A stretch of DNA of 64,000 nt from Deltaproteobacteria bacterium (GCA_026129095.1 JAHCIT010000010.1:1-64000); one strand, 5' to 3'; positions 1 through 9,139 are shown, numbered from the stretch's first letter. Notes: generated by a model not told the origin, from the sequence alone. Numbers and translations: made by a program.

Positions 1-122
1 GCCACGCTTCCCTGACTCATTCAAAAAGGAGCAGGTTTGAATAACGGGAAAATGAAGCTACGGGTTTATCTCACACACAATGGTCAGGTGCAGGCATACA
101 TAATAGATGAGGTAAAAACTGT

Positions 123-1604
123 ATGAGCGAAAAACAGAAATCACGCTTCCGCTTGTCGGAGCTTGCGAATACGGCCGGAGTAGCCGGCAAGACTATCCAT
201 TTTTACGTTCGCGAAGGCATTCTTCCGCCCGCGCAGAAAATTCGAGAGAAACTCGCGCTTTACGACGAGACCCACCTTCGGTTGCTCAGGCTTGTGCAAA
301 AGCTGCAACAGGAGAAACATTTACCGCTGGCTTTTATCGGTCAACTGTTCCGACAAGCCAACTACGACCCGGAAGCCCTGGAACTCAGTCTGGTCGCCGG
401 CATGTATGATCGTGTCGCTGCCGGCACAGGTTTCCTGCCAGGAGAAATTGATATTGCCCAAGTTGCAATGGCCGACGATAATTCCGTTTCACCAGAGTTC
501 CGGAACACGTTGGCGGATATGGGGCTGATCAACAGGACCGACGGGCCTCTAAGCGGAGAGGAAAGGAAAATCGTCTGGAGCGTACGTTCCGCTCACGAAA
601 AGGGCGTTCCCTTGGTATTTTTTGCCCAAGTCCTGAAACCGATACAGGCTATCGTATCACGCCAATCCGCCACATTGCTCGAAGCGATCGACGGCGATGC
701 CAGTTTCCGCCAGGTCGCGGAGAAAGTCGGCGAGATCGACCGGTTGATCAACTTTTTTATCGAGGCCACTAAGACCCGTCAGCTCAGGCTTCACTTCGAA
801 AAGTCGTATGAGCAGAGTCCTTTGACAATAGGGAAGCTTCAGAAGCGAATCTACGTGCCGAGCAACGCTTTTCTGGAGAAGTATAAAATACCAGAGCAAA
901 TCGCTTCGATTGAGGATGATTTGCAGCGGAAAAAGAAAGACCGCCATTTACGCCTCGCGCTGACGGAAGCCTACTTGGCAATTGGCAAGTACGAGGAGGC
1001 AGCTGGCGAAGCCAAAACCTTGTTAAAGCATGATAAGGGAGAAGCCGATGCCTTGGTAGCATTGGGGACAGTGTACTCACTGCTGGGACGCACAGACGAC
1101 GCAGTTAAAACCCATGAGCACGCTTACCGGCTACGGCCGGATGATGCGCGAACCGTAGCGTACTATGCGATGGCATGTTTGCTTCAGGCAGCACGTGTGG
1201 GTGGTGTGATATCCCCGGCTCAATGGCTCAAAAAGTCACTTTCTCTTTTCCAGAAGAGTCTCGCACTCACTCCTAGGCGGCCCAAGGATCTCCTCGAAAT
1301 GCTGTTTATGAAGGGCAGAGCTTACACGATTCTGCCTGCGCCGTTAGAAAAGGTGGATGAGGGCATCGAAGCCCTTACAGAGCTTCTTGCCCGTGTGGAC
1401 AAATCGGATGAAAAGACGTTGGATCTGCCGTTTAACGGTTTCAACGAAATCTACCGTATCAATGTCTATTTCTTTCTGGGGGAGGCTTACCACCACAAAG
1501 GCCAAGCAAAGGAAGCCCAGAAGGCCTGGGAGCAGGTCATTCTCCGTGACCCTGGATCGAATTTCGGACAGCACGCGTATCAGGCGATCGGATCACACGC
1601 CTAG
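123..1604 (+). CDS. MerR-family regulator fused to TPR repeats
   Basis: Residues about 9-75 match the MerR winged-helix DNA-binding domain (FRLSELANTAGVAGKTIHFY followed by a REGILPP turn, normally RYYEREGLLPP). The middle (about 80-250) is helical and not recognised. Residues about 265-345 and 440-485 look like TPRs (for example NVYFFLGEAYHHKGQAKEA). MerR proteins bind DNA as dimers; the TPR part would add a protein-interaction or sensing surface. A GAGG ten bases before the ATG supports this start. It is the first gene of a same-strand cluster with three downstream genes, so it probably regulates them; this is inference. The operon looks more A/T-rich than the chromosome further right, in line with acquired DNA. 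Confidence 0.8.
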   Translation: MSEKQKSRFRLSELANTAGVAGKTIHFYVREGILPPAQKIREKLALYDETHLRLLRLVQKLQQEKHLPLAFIGQLFRQANYDPEALELSLVAGMYDRVAAGTGFLPGEIDIAQVAMADDNSVSPEFRNTLADMGLINRTDGPLSGEERKIVWSVRSAHEKGVPLVFFAQVLKPIQAIVSRQSATLLEAIDGDASFRQVAEKVGEIDRLINFFIEATKTRQLRLHFEKSYEQSPLTIGKLQKRIYVPSNAFLEKYKIPEQIASIEDDLQRKKKDRHLRLALTEAYLAIGKYEEAAGEAKTLLKHDKGEADALVALGTVYSLLGRTDDAVKTHEHAYRLRPDDARTVAYYAMACLLQAARVGGVISPAQWLKKSLSLFQKSLALTPRRPKDLLEMLFMKGRAYTILPAPLEKVDEGIEALTELLARVDKSDEKTLDLPFNGFNEIYRINVYFFLGEAYHHKGQAKEAQKAWEQVILRDPGSNFGQHAYQAIGSHA

Positions 1605-1633
1605 GATTATGACGATAATAACTCCGGCGGGTA

Positions 1634-2167
1634 ATGATGCAGTCTTTTAAATTTGAACACCGGTTCTCCCTGCCTCCAGTTCATCTGGTCCGGCTGCTGG
1701 ATGATCTGGCTTTCCGGCAGTATCTCGTCGACAACCTAGCCAATGTTCATGCATCCGAACGGATCCGCTTTGACGACACCGGCTACGAGCGTTTCAAGAC
1801 GATTCGAGTCTATCCTAAAATGAACCTGCCCTCATGGATCGAACGCGCCTTCAAGGATCCCGAAAGTTACTTCGAGATGAATTACCGGCTCGACAAGACA
1901 CGGATGGTGGAAAAAATTGAGGGAACCTCGCACTTTGGCAAAGTAATCGGAGAAGTCGTATACCTGCCCGAAGGGCTCAGTGGTACTATCCGACGTTTTC
2001 AGGGCGAGTTCAGCTGCAGGTTCAGTGTGATTGGCCCAGCGATAGAAAAATTCTACCTCCGGCACATGGGCGACATGCAGGACATGGAGGCCGATCTGAC
2101 TCAAAAATATATTGCCAGCAGGAACGTGGCCGTAATGCCACCCCAGATGAGGAAGTCGCATGTCTGA
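1634..2167 (+). CDS. DUF2505-like SRPBCC-fold protein
   Basis: A 177-residue protein without signal peptide or membrane segment. The order of strands (KTIRVYPKMNLPSWIERAF, then YFEMNYRLDK, MVEKIEGTSHFGKVIGEV, LSGTIRRFQGEFSCRFSVIG, IEKFYLRHM) resembles DUF2505/START-like proteins, which have a deep hydrophobic ligand pocket. Family assignment is by pattern only and moderate. It lies 29 bp after the MerR-TPR gene and its last eight bases overlap the start of the next gene (ATGTCTGA), so the genes are very likely co-translated. A lipid or other hydrophobic ligand is plausible but unproven. Confidence 0.6.
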   Translation: MMQSFKFEHRFSLPPVHLVRLLDDLAFRQYLVDNLANVHASERIRFDDTGYERFKTIRVYPKMNLPSWIERAFKDPESYFEMNYRLDKTRMVEKIEGTSHFGKVIGEVVYLPEGLSGTIRRFQGEFSCRFSVIGPAIEKFYLRHMGDMQDMEADLTQKYIASRNVAVMPPQMRKSHV

Positions 2168-3224
2168 TAAATTGTCGCCAGACCTGGGGCCTTCAGCGCA
2201 TCCGCCGAAGGCGTACGCCGTACCTCCGCCACGAGGTGTGCATCAGATACGTACTTTACTGGGGTTCCCGGGCGTCCCGACAGTCAACTGTTACGTGATC
2301 GAACGTCCGCTGACTCTGGTCGATGCAGGCCTGAATAGCCCCGCTTCGTGGCACTCGTTTGAAGAGCAGTTGAACGCGATGGGCTACCGGCCGGAACAGT
2401 TCGAACGGATACTGATCACCCATGCACACCCCGACCATTTCGGCTTTGCGGAACGGGTACGCAAACTCTCTGGAGCACAGGTTTATATCGGCGAACACTC
2501 CTTCTCCACGTTCGCGTTAAGCGATACGGATGTGGTCGCCCAGCACCGGCAGGTGTACCGGGACTATTTTATCCGCCTGGGTCTTGATGACCAGATATTC
2601 GCGTCGCTGGCAATGATGGGCGAGATGATGCGGTCGATGGCGCCACAAATACATGGGGAGGTCATCCCGGTGAAAGACGGCGACGTCATTCCTTTTGAGG
2701 ATTTTAGCCTTCAGGTTCTCTACACGCCGGGCCACACGCGTGAAATCGTCTGCTATTTTGAGCCGAAGCAGAAATTTATATTTTCGAGCGACCACCTGCT
2801 TCAAGAGACGAGCCCGAATCCGATCATTGACCTTGGCCCCGACGGGGAAAAGGACTATTCTTGTAAGTTTGAGTCACTAGTAAGTTATTACGAGCAAATT
2901 GAGCGGGTCAGGAAACTGGATGTACGATGCGTTTTGCCCGGTCACGGGTTGCCCTTTTCGGGACACGATGCTGTTATTTCCTCCCTACTGGGCTTCTATG
3001 AACTTCGCCAGCACAAGATGCTGAAGGTAATGAACCAAGAAGGACCAATAACGGTCAAGCGACTCGCCGAACTCATGTTTCCCAAAGCGCAGGGCATGCA
3101 AGTTTTTCTTGCAGTCTGCGAGCTCCTTGGAAACCTCGAGGTTATGGCAAAACAACACAAGGTTCGCTCCGAATTTGATGGCCACGTCTACTTATTTGAA
3201 AGACTGCCCGCTAATACGGCATGA
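2160..3224 (+). CDS. metallo-beta-lactamase-fold hydrolase with C-terminal winged helix
   Basis: The metal-binding motif HxHxDH is present as HAHPDH (H88, H90, D92, H93). It is followed by further ligand motifs PGHTREIVCYF, FSSDHLL and a late GHGLP, so both zinc sites look complete. After the GHG motif, residues about 265-345 form a winged-helix-like tail (KRLAELMFPK, AVCELLGNLEVM), as in LACTB2/glyoxalase-II-like hydrolases. Such enzymes cleave thioesters, lactones or phosphodiesters; the substrate here is unknown. The start overlaps the previous stop by eight bases and the stop overlaps the next start by four (ATGA), which indicates translational coupling through the operon. Confidence 0.82.
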   Translation: MSDKLSPDLGPSAHPPKAYAVPPPRGVHQIRTLLGFPGVPTVNCYVIERPLTLVDAGLNSPASWHSFEEQLNAMGYRPEQFERILITHAHPDHFGFAERVRKLSGAQVYIGEHSFSTFALSDTDVVAQHRQVYRDYFIRLGLDDQIFASLAMMGEMMRSMAPQIHGEVIPVKDGDVIPFEDFSLQVLYTPGHTREIVCYFEPKQKFIFSSDHLLQETSPNPIIDLGPDGEKDYSCKFESLVSYYEQIERVRKLDVRCVLPGHGLPFSGHDAVISSLLGFYELRQHKMLKVMNQEGPITVKRLAELMFPKAQGMQVFLAVCELLGNLEVMAKQHKVRSEFDGHVYLFERLPANTA

Positions 3225-3655
3225 AGCTCGACGCAATTAATAGTGATTCCTCTCGGGACGGGCACGATGAAATTAGTGTCAAGGGCGGACTGAAAGTGTA
3301 CCAGCGAGGCGGAGTGACCTTCTCCCGAAAAACCGGACCGGTTATTAAGAAAGAGATTTCATCCTTAGCGTCACCTCAAGATAACCATCAGCGATTCGAG
3401 GCTTGGAAGGCTCAGTTTGCGGGAAAATATGCAGTTGTCCGAGTCGAATTACGAAAGACGGTTGACATGCAGAGCCAAGATTTCGATGTTCTAATCTACC
3501 GTGCCATCGATAAGATGCCCCGTCCGGGCAAGCATGGCCCCTGGAAACTCACCCACGATTACTATCGGGACATCCCGATGCTGCGCGATCGAGGACCGGT
3601 ATCTGGAGTTCTCGCGGGCGAAGTCCCCAATATCATGCAGTCTTACATAGCATGA
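3221..3655 (+). CDS. protein of unknown function, last gene of the MerR-TPR operon
   Basis: A 144-residue soluble protein that I do not recognise. It has no signal peptide, membrane segment or cysteine cluster. The middle (FEAWKAQFAGKYAVVRVELRK) and the end (HDYYRDIPMLRDRGPVSGVL) look like a folded alpha/beta domain. It starts within the stop of the hydrolase gene (ATGA overlap), which is the best evidence that it is real. It may serve the same pathway as the hydrolase and the SRPBCC protein. Confidence 0.6.
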   Translation: MKLDAINSDSSRDGHDEISVKGGLKVYQRGGVTFSRKTGPVIKKEISSLASPQDNHQRFEAWKAQFAGKYAVVRVELRKTVDMQSQDFDVLIYRAIDKMPRPGKHGPWKLTHDYYRDIPMLRDRGPVSGVLAGEVPNIMQSYIA

Positions 3656-3724
3656 GATGGTCGACCGTGCGTAACGCCGGGTGATGACTTACATACCTAC
3701 AGGCAGCTCATCACTCCAGCCGGA

Positions 3725-5176
3725 TCAGAAGCTCCACTTCATCTCGGCGAAAGCCGTTGTGTTGTCCTCGAGGAAGCCGAACTGCGAGACCTTCTTGCCG
3801 CCGTAGACCTCGCCGCCGACGGTCGCCTTCCATTCGTCGGTCAGGGCATAGGAGAGCTTCGGACGGATCAGCCAGTTCGTGCGTTCGAAATTCACGGCTC
3901 CCATCAGGTCGAGATCCAGCGTGTCGCTCCACCACTTCTTGTCCAGCCGGACCGACACCCCGTTCTGGACCGTATCGAGTTGGCCCGTAAACAGGGCATT
4001 GTACTGGGCGAACTGATCGTCCGGCAGGCCCATCGAAGTGTCGTACCGGTGAAAAACGTATTTGCCAAAATATTGTATAATCAGGTTCGCACTTTCGCCG
4101 AAGTCCTTCTCGATCCCGGCGACATAGGAGACGAATGGCGTCTGGATATCGCGTCGGTTCCCGTCCCCGTTTTTCGAATGCACATAGGCCGCTTCGCCCC
4201 GGAACCCCCAGGTCCCGTGTACGGTCACGAAGTCGCCGCCCACGCCGTGAATCCGGTGGTGCGACAGGCCGACGTACCCGGGCGACGTGGGAGACAAGAT
4301 TCCTGGCGGCAGTAGCAGACTGACCTCCGGCAACCGGTTGAAACCGGTAAAATAGGAAACCGACCAGTCGAACCCGCCCGACGAATGATCGATTTTCGCC
4401 GCGTACTCGCCATTCGAGAACTTCACGTCCGGCAGCTGTGGCGCGAACAGGATTCCGGGCACCGCAGGCAGCGGGATCACCGACGCAGTCGGGATCGGCT
4501 GCCAGACACCGGTCAGCCGGAAATCGGACGGCAGGTAGTAGTCCGCCTTCACGCCGAACACACCGGTCCGCTGATCGAAAGGCTCCGGCAGCAGTAGCGT
4601 CATGTTGCGGGCGGAGAGCCAGTCGGTCGGATTGATCTCGTCGGCGCGCCCCCAGACGATGATCTGCTTGCCCACGCGAAGTTCCAGGTCGCCGAACTGG
4701 AGAGTCGCGTACCCCTCGCGAAGCTCCAGCATGACCTCGTCCTGCAGCGTCTGCGTGCGGGCATCGAAATGATTGGGTACCGTCGAGTGGTTCAGGTTCT
4801 GCGCCATGATACGGGCCTCGCCGTACAGCTTGACGTGTTCGCCGTACTGAGGTGCGGATTTCAAGGTCAGGTTCAGCCCGGGATAATGATTGCTGTTGCT
4901 CAACCGCTTGTCGGAACTGAAATAGTCGAACGACGCTGAACCGTGGATTCCGGCATCGCGGACCGGGTTCCAGAGCTTCATGAAGGGCGTCTCCCGGCCC
5001 TCGGGCAGTTCCGGCGCCGCATCCGGACGTGTCGCCACCGCAGGGTCATCCGCTGACGCCGCCGCCGGGACTTCCGCGGCCGGTGCACCAGCAGGCGGAA
5101 CATCGGTTTGCGCCCTGGACATGACCGGCACGAGCACCGCGAGCAGTATCACTGCCAGTGTACGGATATTTTGCAT
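3725..5176 (-). CDS. DUF1302-like outer-membrane beta-barrel protein
   Basis: A signal peptide (MQNIRTLAVILLAVLVPVMS, cleavage probably after SRA) is followed by an Ala/Pro-rich linker. The remainder alternates amphipathic strands rich in Tyr, Trp and Gly and ends in a terminal Phe (MKWSF), as is usual for BAM-inserted outer-membrane barrels. The motif LRVGKQIIVWGRADEINPTDWLSARNM, shortened here to its core VGKQIIVWGRADEINPTD, is characteristic of DUF1302 proteins. I chose the ATG at 5176 over a GTG six bases upstream because GAGGTG precedes it. It is the last gene of the TetR-RND-LolA-like operon and lies seven bases after the LolA-like gene, so it may be the outer-membrane part of that transport system. 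Confidence 0.75.
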   Translation of the reverse strand: MQNIRTLAVILLAVLVPVMSRAQTDVPPAGAPAAEVPAAASADDPAVATRPDAAPELPEGRETPFMKLWNPVRDAGIHGSASFDYFSSDKRLSNSNHYPGLNLTLKSAPQYGEHVKLYGEARIMAQNLNHSTVPNHFDARTQTLQDEVMLELREGYATLQFGDLELRVGKQIIVWGRADEINPTDWLSARNMTLLLPEPFDQRTGVFGVKADYYLPSDFRLTGVWQPIPTASVIPLPAVPGILFAPQLPDVKFSNGEYAAKIDHSSGGFDWSVSYFTGFNRLPEVSLLLPPGILSPTSPGYVGLSHHRIHGVGGDFVTVHGTWGFRGEAAYVHSKNGDGNRRDIQTPFVSYVAGIEKDFGESANLIIQYFGKYVFHRYDTSMGLPDDQFAQYNALFTGQLDTVQNGVSVRLDKKWWSDTLDLDLMGAVNFERTNWLIRPKLSYALTDEWKATVGGEVYGGKKVSQFGFLEDNTTAFAEMKWSF

Positions 5177-5183
5177 GGTCACC

Positions 5184-6002
5184 TCACCGGGTCAGATAGC
5201 GTTCCGTAAACACTTCGTCCTTCACGCCAGTGTTCACCTTCACGTCATCGAACGTGATCTCCGTGATCCCGCCGGTCTGGACGTTCTTCATCGTGATTTT
5301 TTTCGGCATCCACCGGTGAAGCGTCTTGTCAACTTCCCATATGTCTTCGGCGTGGAACTCCTTGAACGGACGTCCGGCAAGGTCCGTGTATTCCCCCTTC
5401 ACCGACATGAATGCGTCGGTGCGGATCCACTGGACTCGCTTGTTACTGCCCGCATTACGCTCCACGTCCTTGCTCACGGGAACCGACTCGACGACGTAGC
5501 AGTCGTTCGCACCGCATTTTTCTATACGTAGCAAAGTGTGCTTCCAATCCTCGACCCGCGGCGTGATCACGTCGCCGTAGGAGAAATCCGACCCCATGAA
5601 ACTGTCCTTTTTGTTCGAGGCGACCAGCCGGCGGATCTTCTTGAGAGCGGGCAGATAGATCCAGATATCGTCGTCGCCGCCGGAGTTCTCCTTCGTCAGC
5701 GTGGCTGTGCCGATCACATCCGGCGGGCTTAGGAACCGCGCCACCCGGGCCTGGTCAATCTGGTTTTCGAGCAGCTTGGAATAGGACTCCACTTTCCGCT
5801 CCCGCTTGATACCTCGGGCGTCTATGAGCGTCATGGTCATCTTCTGCGTCGAGTCCTTCACCTTCTGAGCCATGAAGTTCTTCTTCATGATCTCGATGAC
5901 GTCGGGCGGGCTCTCTTCGGCAACGGCATTCGACCGGTAACCGGATGCCGCGGCGACAAGAGCCGCAATAACGATCGCAAGGGGGCGGGTCTGGGGCTTC
6001 AT
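5184..6002 (-). CDS. LolA-like outer membrane lipoprotein-sorting protein
   Basis: A periplasmic protein of 272 residues with an N-terminal signal peptide (RPLAIVIAALVAAASGY). The body matches the LolA_like family annotated as outer membrane lipoprotein-sorting protein: DIWIYLPALKKIRRLVASNKKDSFMGSDFSYGD, of which SNKKDSFMGSDFSYGD is the most diagnostic stretch. Members have an open beta-barrel that shields acyl chains. GGAG lies six bases before the ATG. Its place between an MMPL/RND exporter and an outer-membrane barrel suggests that it carries a lipid or lipidated cargo across the periplasm. It is a different family from canonical LolA, so the name should not be taken to mean the Lol pathway. 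Confidence 0.85.
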   Translation of the reverse strand: MKPQTRPLAIVIAALVAAASGYRSNAVAEESPPDVIEIMKKNFMAQKVKDSTQKMTMTLIDARGIKRERKVESYSKLLENQIDQARVARFLSPPDVIGTATLTKENSGGDDDIWIYLPALKKIRRLVASNKKDSFMGSDFSYGDVITPRVEDWKHTLLRIEKCGANDCYVVESVPVSKDVERNAGSNKRVQWIRTDAFMSVKGEYTDLAGRPFKEFHAEDIWEVDKTLHRWMPKKITMKNVQTGGITEITFDDVKVNTGVKDEVFTERYLTR

Positions 6003-6034
6003 AGGGATCTCCTTCGGATTTTCCTGGCTTTCTG

Positions 6035-8365
6035 TCAGTGCTTTTCGGGGTCACTGCCGGATGGCATGAACGACTTGGGACGGATGTATTTGAGAAGCGC
6101 CGGCAGAACCGTGATGGCGCCGAGCGAACTGATGACCATCGCCAGCGCCACCAGGATGCCGAGCTTGCGGTGGAAGCCGAACGGCGACAGCGCGAGGCAG
6201 AGATAGCCGGCCGTGATCGCGCTCGACACGAAGAATACCGCCTTGCCCGACGTCCGCATGGACGCGAGGAGCGCCTTGTCGAAATCCGGATTCTTGTGCA
6301 GCTCTTCCTTCATCCGGAAGATGAAATAGAGCGCGTAGTCGGCGCCTATACCGACCGCCATCGGCAGGATGGCGGAAGTCCCGATGTCGAGATTCCAGCC
6401 GGCATAGCCCAGCAACGCGAACTCCCCGAACACCGATAGGACGAGCGGTACGGTCACCAGCAGACCCGCCACAAACGAGCGTAGTACGATCGCGGACAGG
6501 AGGATGACGATCAGCCAGATCTGGCCGATGTTGCGGATCTTGCCCTGCACCATGACCTGGTTCATGGCGTCCGAAGAGGCGATGGAACCGGCGATTTTCA
6601 CATTGTACCCCGGCGGGAATTCTGTCGCGAGATAGCCCTTCACCTTGCCGATAATCGCCTCGGCGATGGAGGTGTTGTCCTTTTTCAGGAACGCCTGGAT
6701 GATCGCCTTGTCGTAAGTCTTGGTGACATAGGCGTCGAAATCGTCGGGGCCCCCGGAGATGGAGTAGAGGAACAGGTACTGGGCCACAAGTTCCCGCGAA
6801 TCGGGGATCGAATCGAACTTCGGGTCGTCAGCGTTCATCGAGCGGTTCATCTTCTTCACGAAATCCACGATGGACATCGTCTTGCCGACGACCTCCTCCT
6901 TCTGGAGCAGATTCTGGAGCCCCTCCATCGCCTCGAGCACCTTCGGGTCCTTCAGGGAGTCCTCGCCCGGCCCCTCCACGACGAAAAGCAGCGTGTTGGT
7001 ACCGGCGAAACGGTCGTTCAGCCAGGTATCGTCCTGGAAAAACTGGTCCTTCGAGCTGAAGTACGGCTTCAGGCTGTTGTCTATATTCACGCGCGACGAA
7101 CCGTAACCCCAAGCCAAGAAGGCGATCGCCGCGACGACGATGATGGTTCTGCTCCCGCCACCGCTTACGAACGGAGCGAGCCGCTCGAGCGTGCCGTCCA
7201 GCAGCTTGCGTTCCACCGACTCGGCGTTGGTTTCGGCGAGCTTGGGGCTCGGCAGCATGGCCCGCATCGCCGGGATGAGCGTCATCTCGATGATCAGGAC
7301 GGCGAAGATGCCGAGGCCTGTAAAAAGACCGAAGGTGCGGATCGTTGTGGTCTGGAACGTCAGCAGCGAGAAAAACGCCAGCATCGCGATCACGCCGGTG
7401 GTCATCATGACAGTTCCCACCTTCACCGTGGAATCGATGACGGCCCGGTGGTTGTCCTTGCTAACGGCGAATTCCTCGTAGTAGCGCTTGAGAATCTGGA
7501 CCGCGTGCCCGGCGCCCACGGCGAGTATCAGGATCGGCGTCGTCGCGTTGAACGGATCAAGCGCGATACCGGCAAGCCCCATCAGCCCAAGGCCCCAGAT
7601 GACCGCGAGCAGCGCGGTGAGCAGCGGCAGGATGAGCCCCTGGAACGTACGGAACGCCTCGTAATGAACAAGGCCGATCACCACGACGGCGATCAGAAAG
7701 TAGATCGCCATCCGTTCGGAGTATTTCGCCATCCACGAAGCGGCGATCGGAAACCCGGAGTAGTGGATCTCGACCGTTCCGTCCGCTTCAGGCCCAATGA
7801 TCTTCTCGATCTCCCGGTGAACCGACGGAAAATCGGGCAGCTCGGGCGTGAAATGGAAGTCCGCGAGGATCGCCGCCGACTTCATGTCTTTCGAGAAGAT
7901 GGAACCGGAATAGAGCGGATTCCTGAGCAGTTTCGTCTTGAGGGTGGCCAGTTCTCCGGGGGACTCGGGCGCGTATTCCATGAACGGCGTCACCGTCATA
8001 CCCTCTTCGGTACCTACGATATCCTTCGCCCGGTTGGCCGACACGGAGAGCACATTCGCCCGGATGATACCCGGTTCGAGCAGCAGCTTGTCGGTGATGC
8101 GCTGGACCTTCTGGAGCAGGGCCGGCTGGAAGATATCGCCGTCCTTCGGCGCGATACCGATCACGACCACGTTCTTCCCGCCAAAGATACTGTCAATCTC
8201 GTTCTGCGCTTTTATATAAGGATGGCCCTGAGGAAGGTTCTTGTCCGGGTCCACTTCGACCCGCAGGTGTCGCAAACTGAACCCCAGGAACAGCGTGACC
8301 GCCACGTTTGCCGCGACTACCCACGCCCGGTAACGAACAATGAATTCGACATATTTACGCAGCAT
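6035..8365 (-). CDS. MMPL/RND-superfamily exporter
   Basis: At 776 residues it has the RND/MMPL layout of two repeats. Each repeat has one N-terminal membrane helix, a large periplasmic loop and a bundle of about five helices. The first bundle starts at IYFLIAVVVIGLVHYEAF and the second at IWLIVILLSAIVLRSF; a GIGADYALYFIFRM motif in the second is typical of the MMPL proton-relay helix. Hydrophobic substrates such as lipids and hopanoids are known for this superfamily. It is coupled to the TetR gene (2-bp gap) and followed by LolA-like and outer-membrane barrel genes, which fits a trans-envelope lipid route. The actual cargo is unknown. Confidence 0.9.
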   Translation of the reverse strand: MLRKYVEFIVRYRAWVVAANVAVTLFLGFSLRHLRVEVDPDKNLPQGHPYIKAQNEIDSIFGGKNVVVIGIAPKDGDIFQPALLQKVQRITDKLLLEPGIIRANVLSVSANRAKDIVGTEEGMTVTPFMEYAPESPGELATLKTKLLRNPLYSGSIFSKDMKSAAILADFHFTPELPDFPSVHREIEKIIGPEADGTVEIHYSGFPIAASWMAKYSERMAIYFLIAVVVIGLVHYEAFRTFQGLILPLLTALLAVIWGLGLMGLAGIALDPFNATTPILILAVGAGHAVQILKRYYEEFAVSKDNHRAVIDSTVKVGTVMMTTGVIAMLAFFSLLTFQTTTIRTFGLFTGLGIFAVLIIEMTLIPAMRAMLPSPKLAETNAESVERKLLDGTLERLAPFVSGGGSRTIIVVAAIAFLAWGYGSSRVNIDNSLKPYFSSKDQFFQDDTWLNDRFAGTNTLLFVVEGPGEDSLKDPKVLEAMEGLQNLLQKEEVVGKTMSIVDFVKKMNRSMNADDPKFDSIPDSRELVAQYLFLYSISGGPDDFDAYVTKTYDKAIIQAFLKKDNTSIAEAIIGKVKGYLATEFPPGYNVKIAGSIASSDAMNQVMVQGKIRNIGQIWLIVILLSAIVLRSFVAGLLVTVPLVLSVFGEFALLGYAGWNLDIGTSAILPMAVGIGADYALYFIFRMKEELHKNPDFDKALLASMRTSGKAVFFVSSAITAGYLCLALSPFGFHRKLGILVALAMVISSLGAITVLPALLKYIRPKSFMPSGSDPEKH

Positions 8366-8367
8366 GG

Positions 8368-9024
8368 TTATTTCCTCTTCTTCAGGGGACGGGACTTTGC
8401 GACCTCGGCCAATGGCGATTCCCCAAATAGCCGAAGCACAAGGCTGGTCATTTCGCCGACATTTCTTCCCGATGGCTGATGGATTTCGGCGGTTATGACC
8501 GCATTCAGGATACCTGAGAGCTTGAGAGTCAGCTCGGTGTCTGAAAATCCCTGAAATTCGCCGGCGGCAATACCCTCGGCAAAAACCTCCGTGAGGCCCT
8601 TCTGAAAACGCTGGTATTTGGCTACGATATTTTGACCGAACTGGGCATGAAGCCGGAGTTCAAAACCCAAGGTTTCGCTCACGAAAAGCCTGAGCAGCAT
8701 GGGGTGCTCTTCGAAATACTGGAGTTCCTCATGGACAGCCGCGGCTATCCGGACCGGTGCCGAACCCTGTACTGCCAGTGCCTTTTCAACCCGGCCCAGC
8801 AGTTCGTCCACGTACATTTTTAGCAGTTCCCGGTACAAGGCATCCTTGCTAGGAAAATGAAGGTACAGTTTGCCCACTGAAAACCGCGCGGCACGGGCGA
8901 CGTCCTGCATGGTGGCGGCTGAGAAGCCCTTCTCCGCAAAAACCTTCAGCGCTGTCTCAAGGATTTCCTGCCGATGGCGAAATGCCTCGTCCTTCTGTCG
9001 CTGTTTGCTGGAATACCGCGGCAT
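8368..9024 (-). CDS. TetR/AcrR-family regulator of the RND operon
   Basis: Residues about 10-60 form a TetR helix-turn-helix (HRQEILETALKVFAEKGFSAATMQDVARAARFSVGKLYLHF, core SAATMQDVARAARFSVGKLY). The remainder is the helical ligand-binding domain and the end is basic (RPLKKRK). A TTG two codons upstream of the ATG is also possible. I chose the ATG because the -10 box ends only seven bases before it, which suggests an almost leaderless mRNA. It is the first gene of the operon, so it probably represses its own promoter and the exporter genes until it binds a hydrophobic effector. Confidence 0.88.
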   Translation of the reverse strand: MPRYSSKQRQKDEAFRHRQEILETALKVFAEKGFSAATMQDVARAARFSVGKLYLHFPSKDALYRELLKMYVDELLGRVEKALAVQGSAPVRIAAAVHEELQYFEEHPMLLRLFVSETLGFELRLHAQFGQNIVAKYQRFQKGLTEVFAEGIAAGEFQGFSDTELTLKLSGILNAVITAEIHQPSGRNVGEMTSLVLRLFGESPLAEVAKSRPLKKRK

Positions 9025-9031
9025 GGACAAA

Positions 9032-9060
9032 GTATTATGAACTTGTATTCATTAAGTCAA
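9032..9060 (-). promoter_or_regulatory. promoter and likely operator of the TetR-RND operon
   Basis: On the minus strand TTGACT (9055-9060) and TAATAC (9032-9037) are 17 bases apart, close to a sigma-70 consensus. The spacer contains TGAATACAAGTTCA, with TGAA/TTCA inverted half-sites, a likely site for TetR autorepression. The ATG at 9024 begins eight bases after the -10 box, so the transcript would have almost no leader. Confidence 0.6.
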
Positions 9061-9139
9061 TAGCCGTTCATTCTAGCGACCTGGACCGGTGTATGTCCCA
9101 AAACTCTATCAGTGCGTCAAAGGGTGCGCGTCATAATTT

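Noticed and set aside
7448-8479. 343-residue plus-strand open frame
   Set aside because: It lies antisense to the RND exporter gene; the sequence is Arg- and Asp-rich without a fold pattern, typical of a shadow frame in GC-rich DNA.
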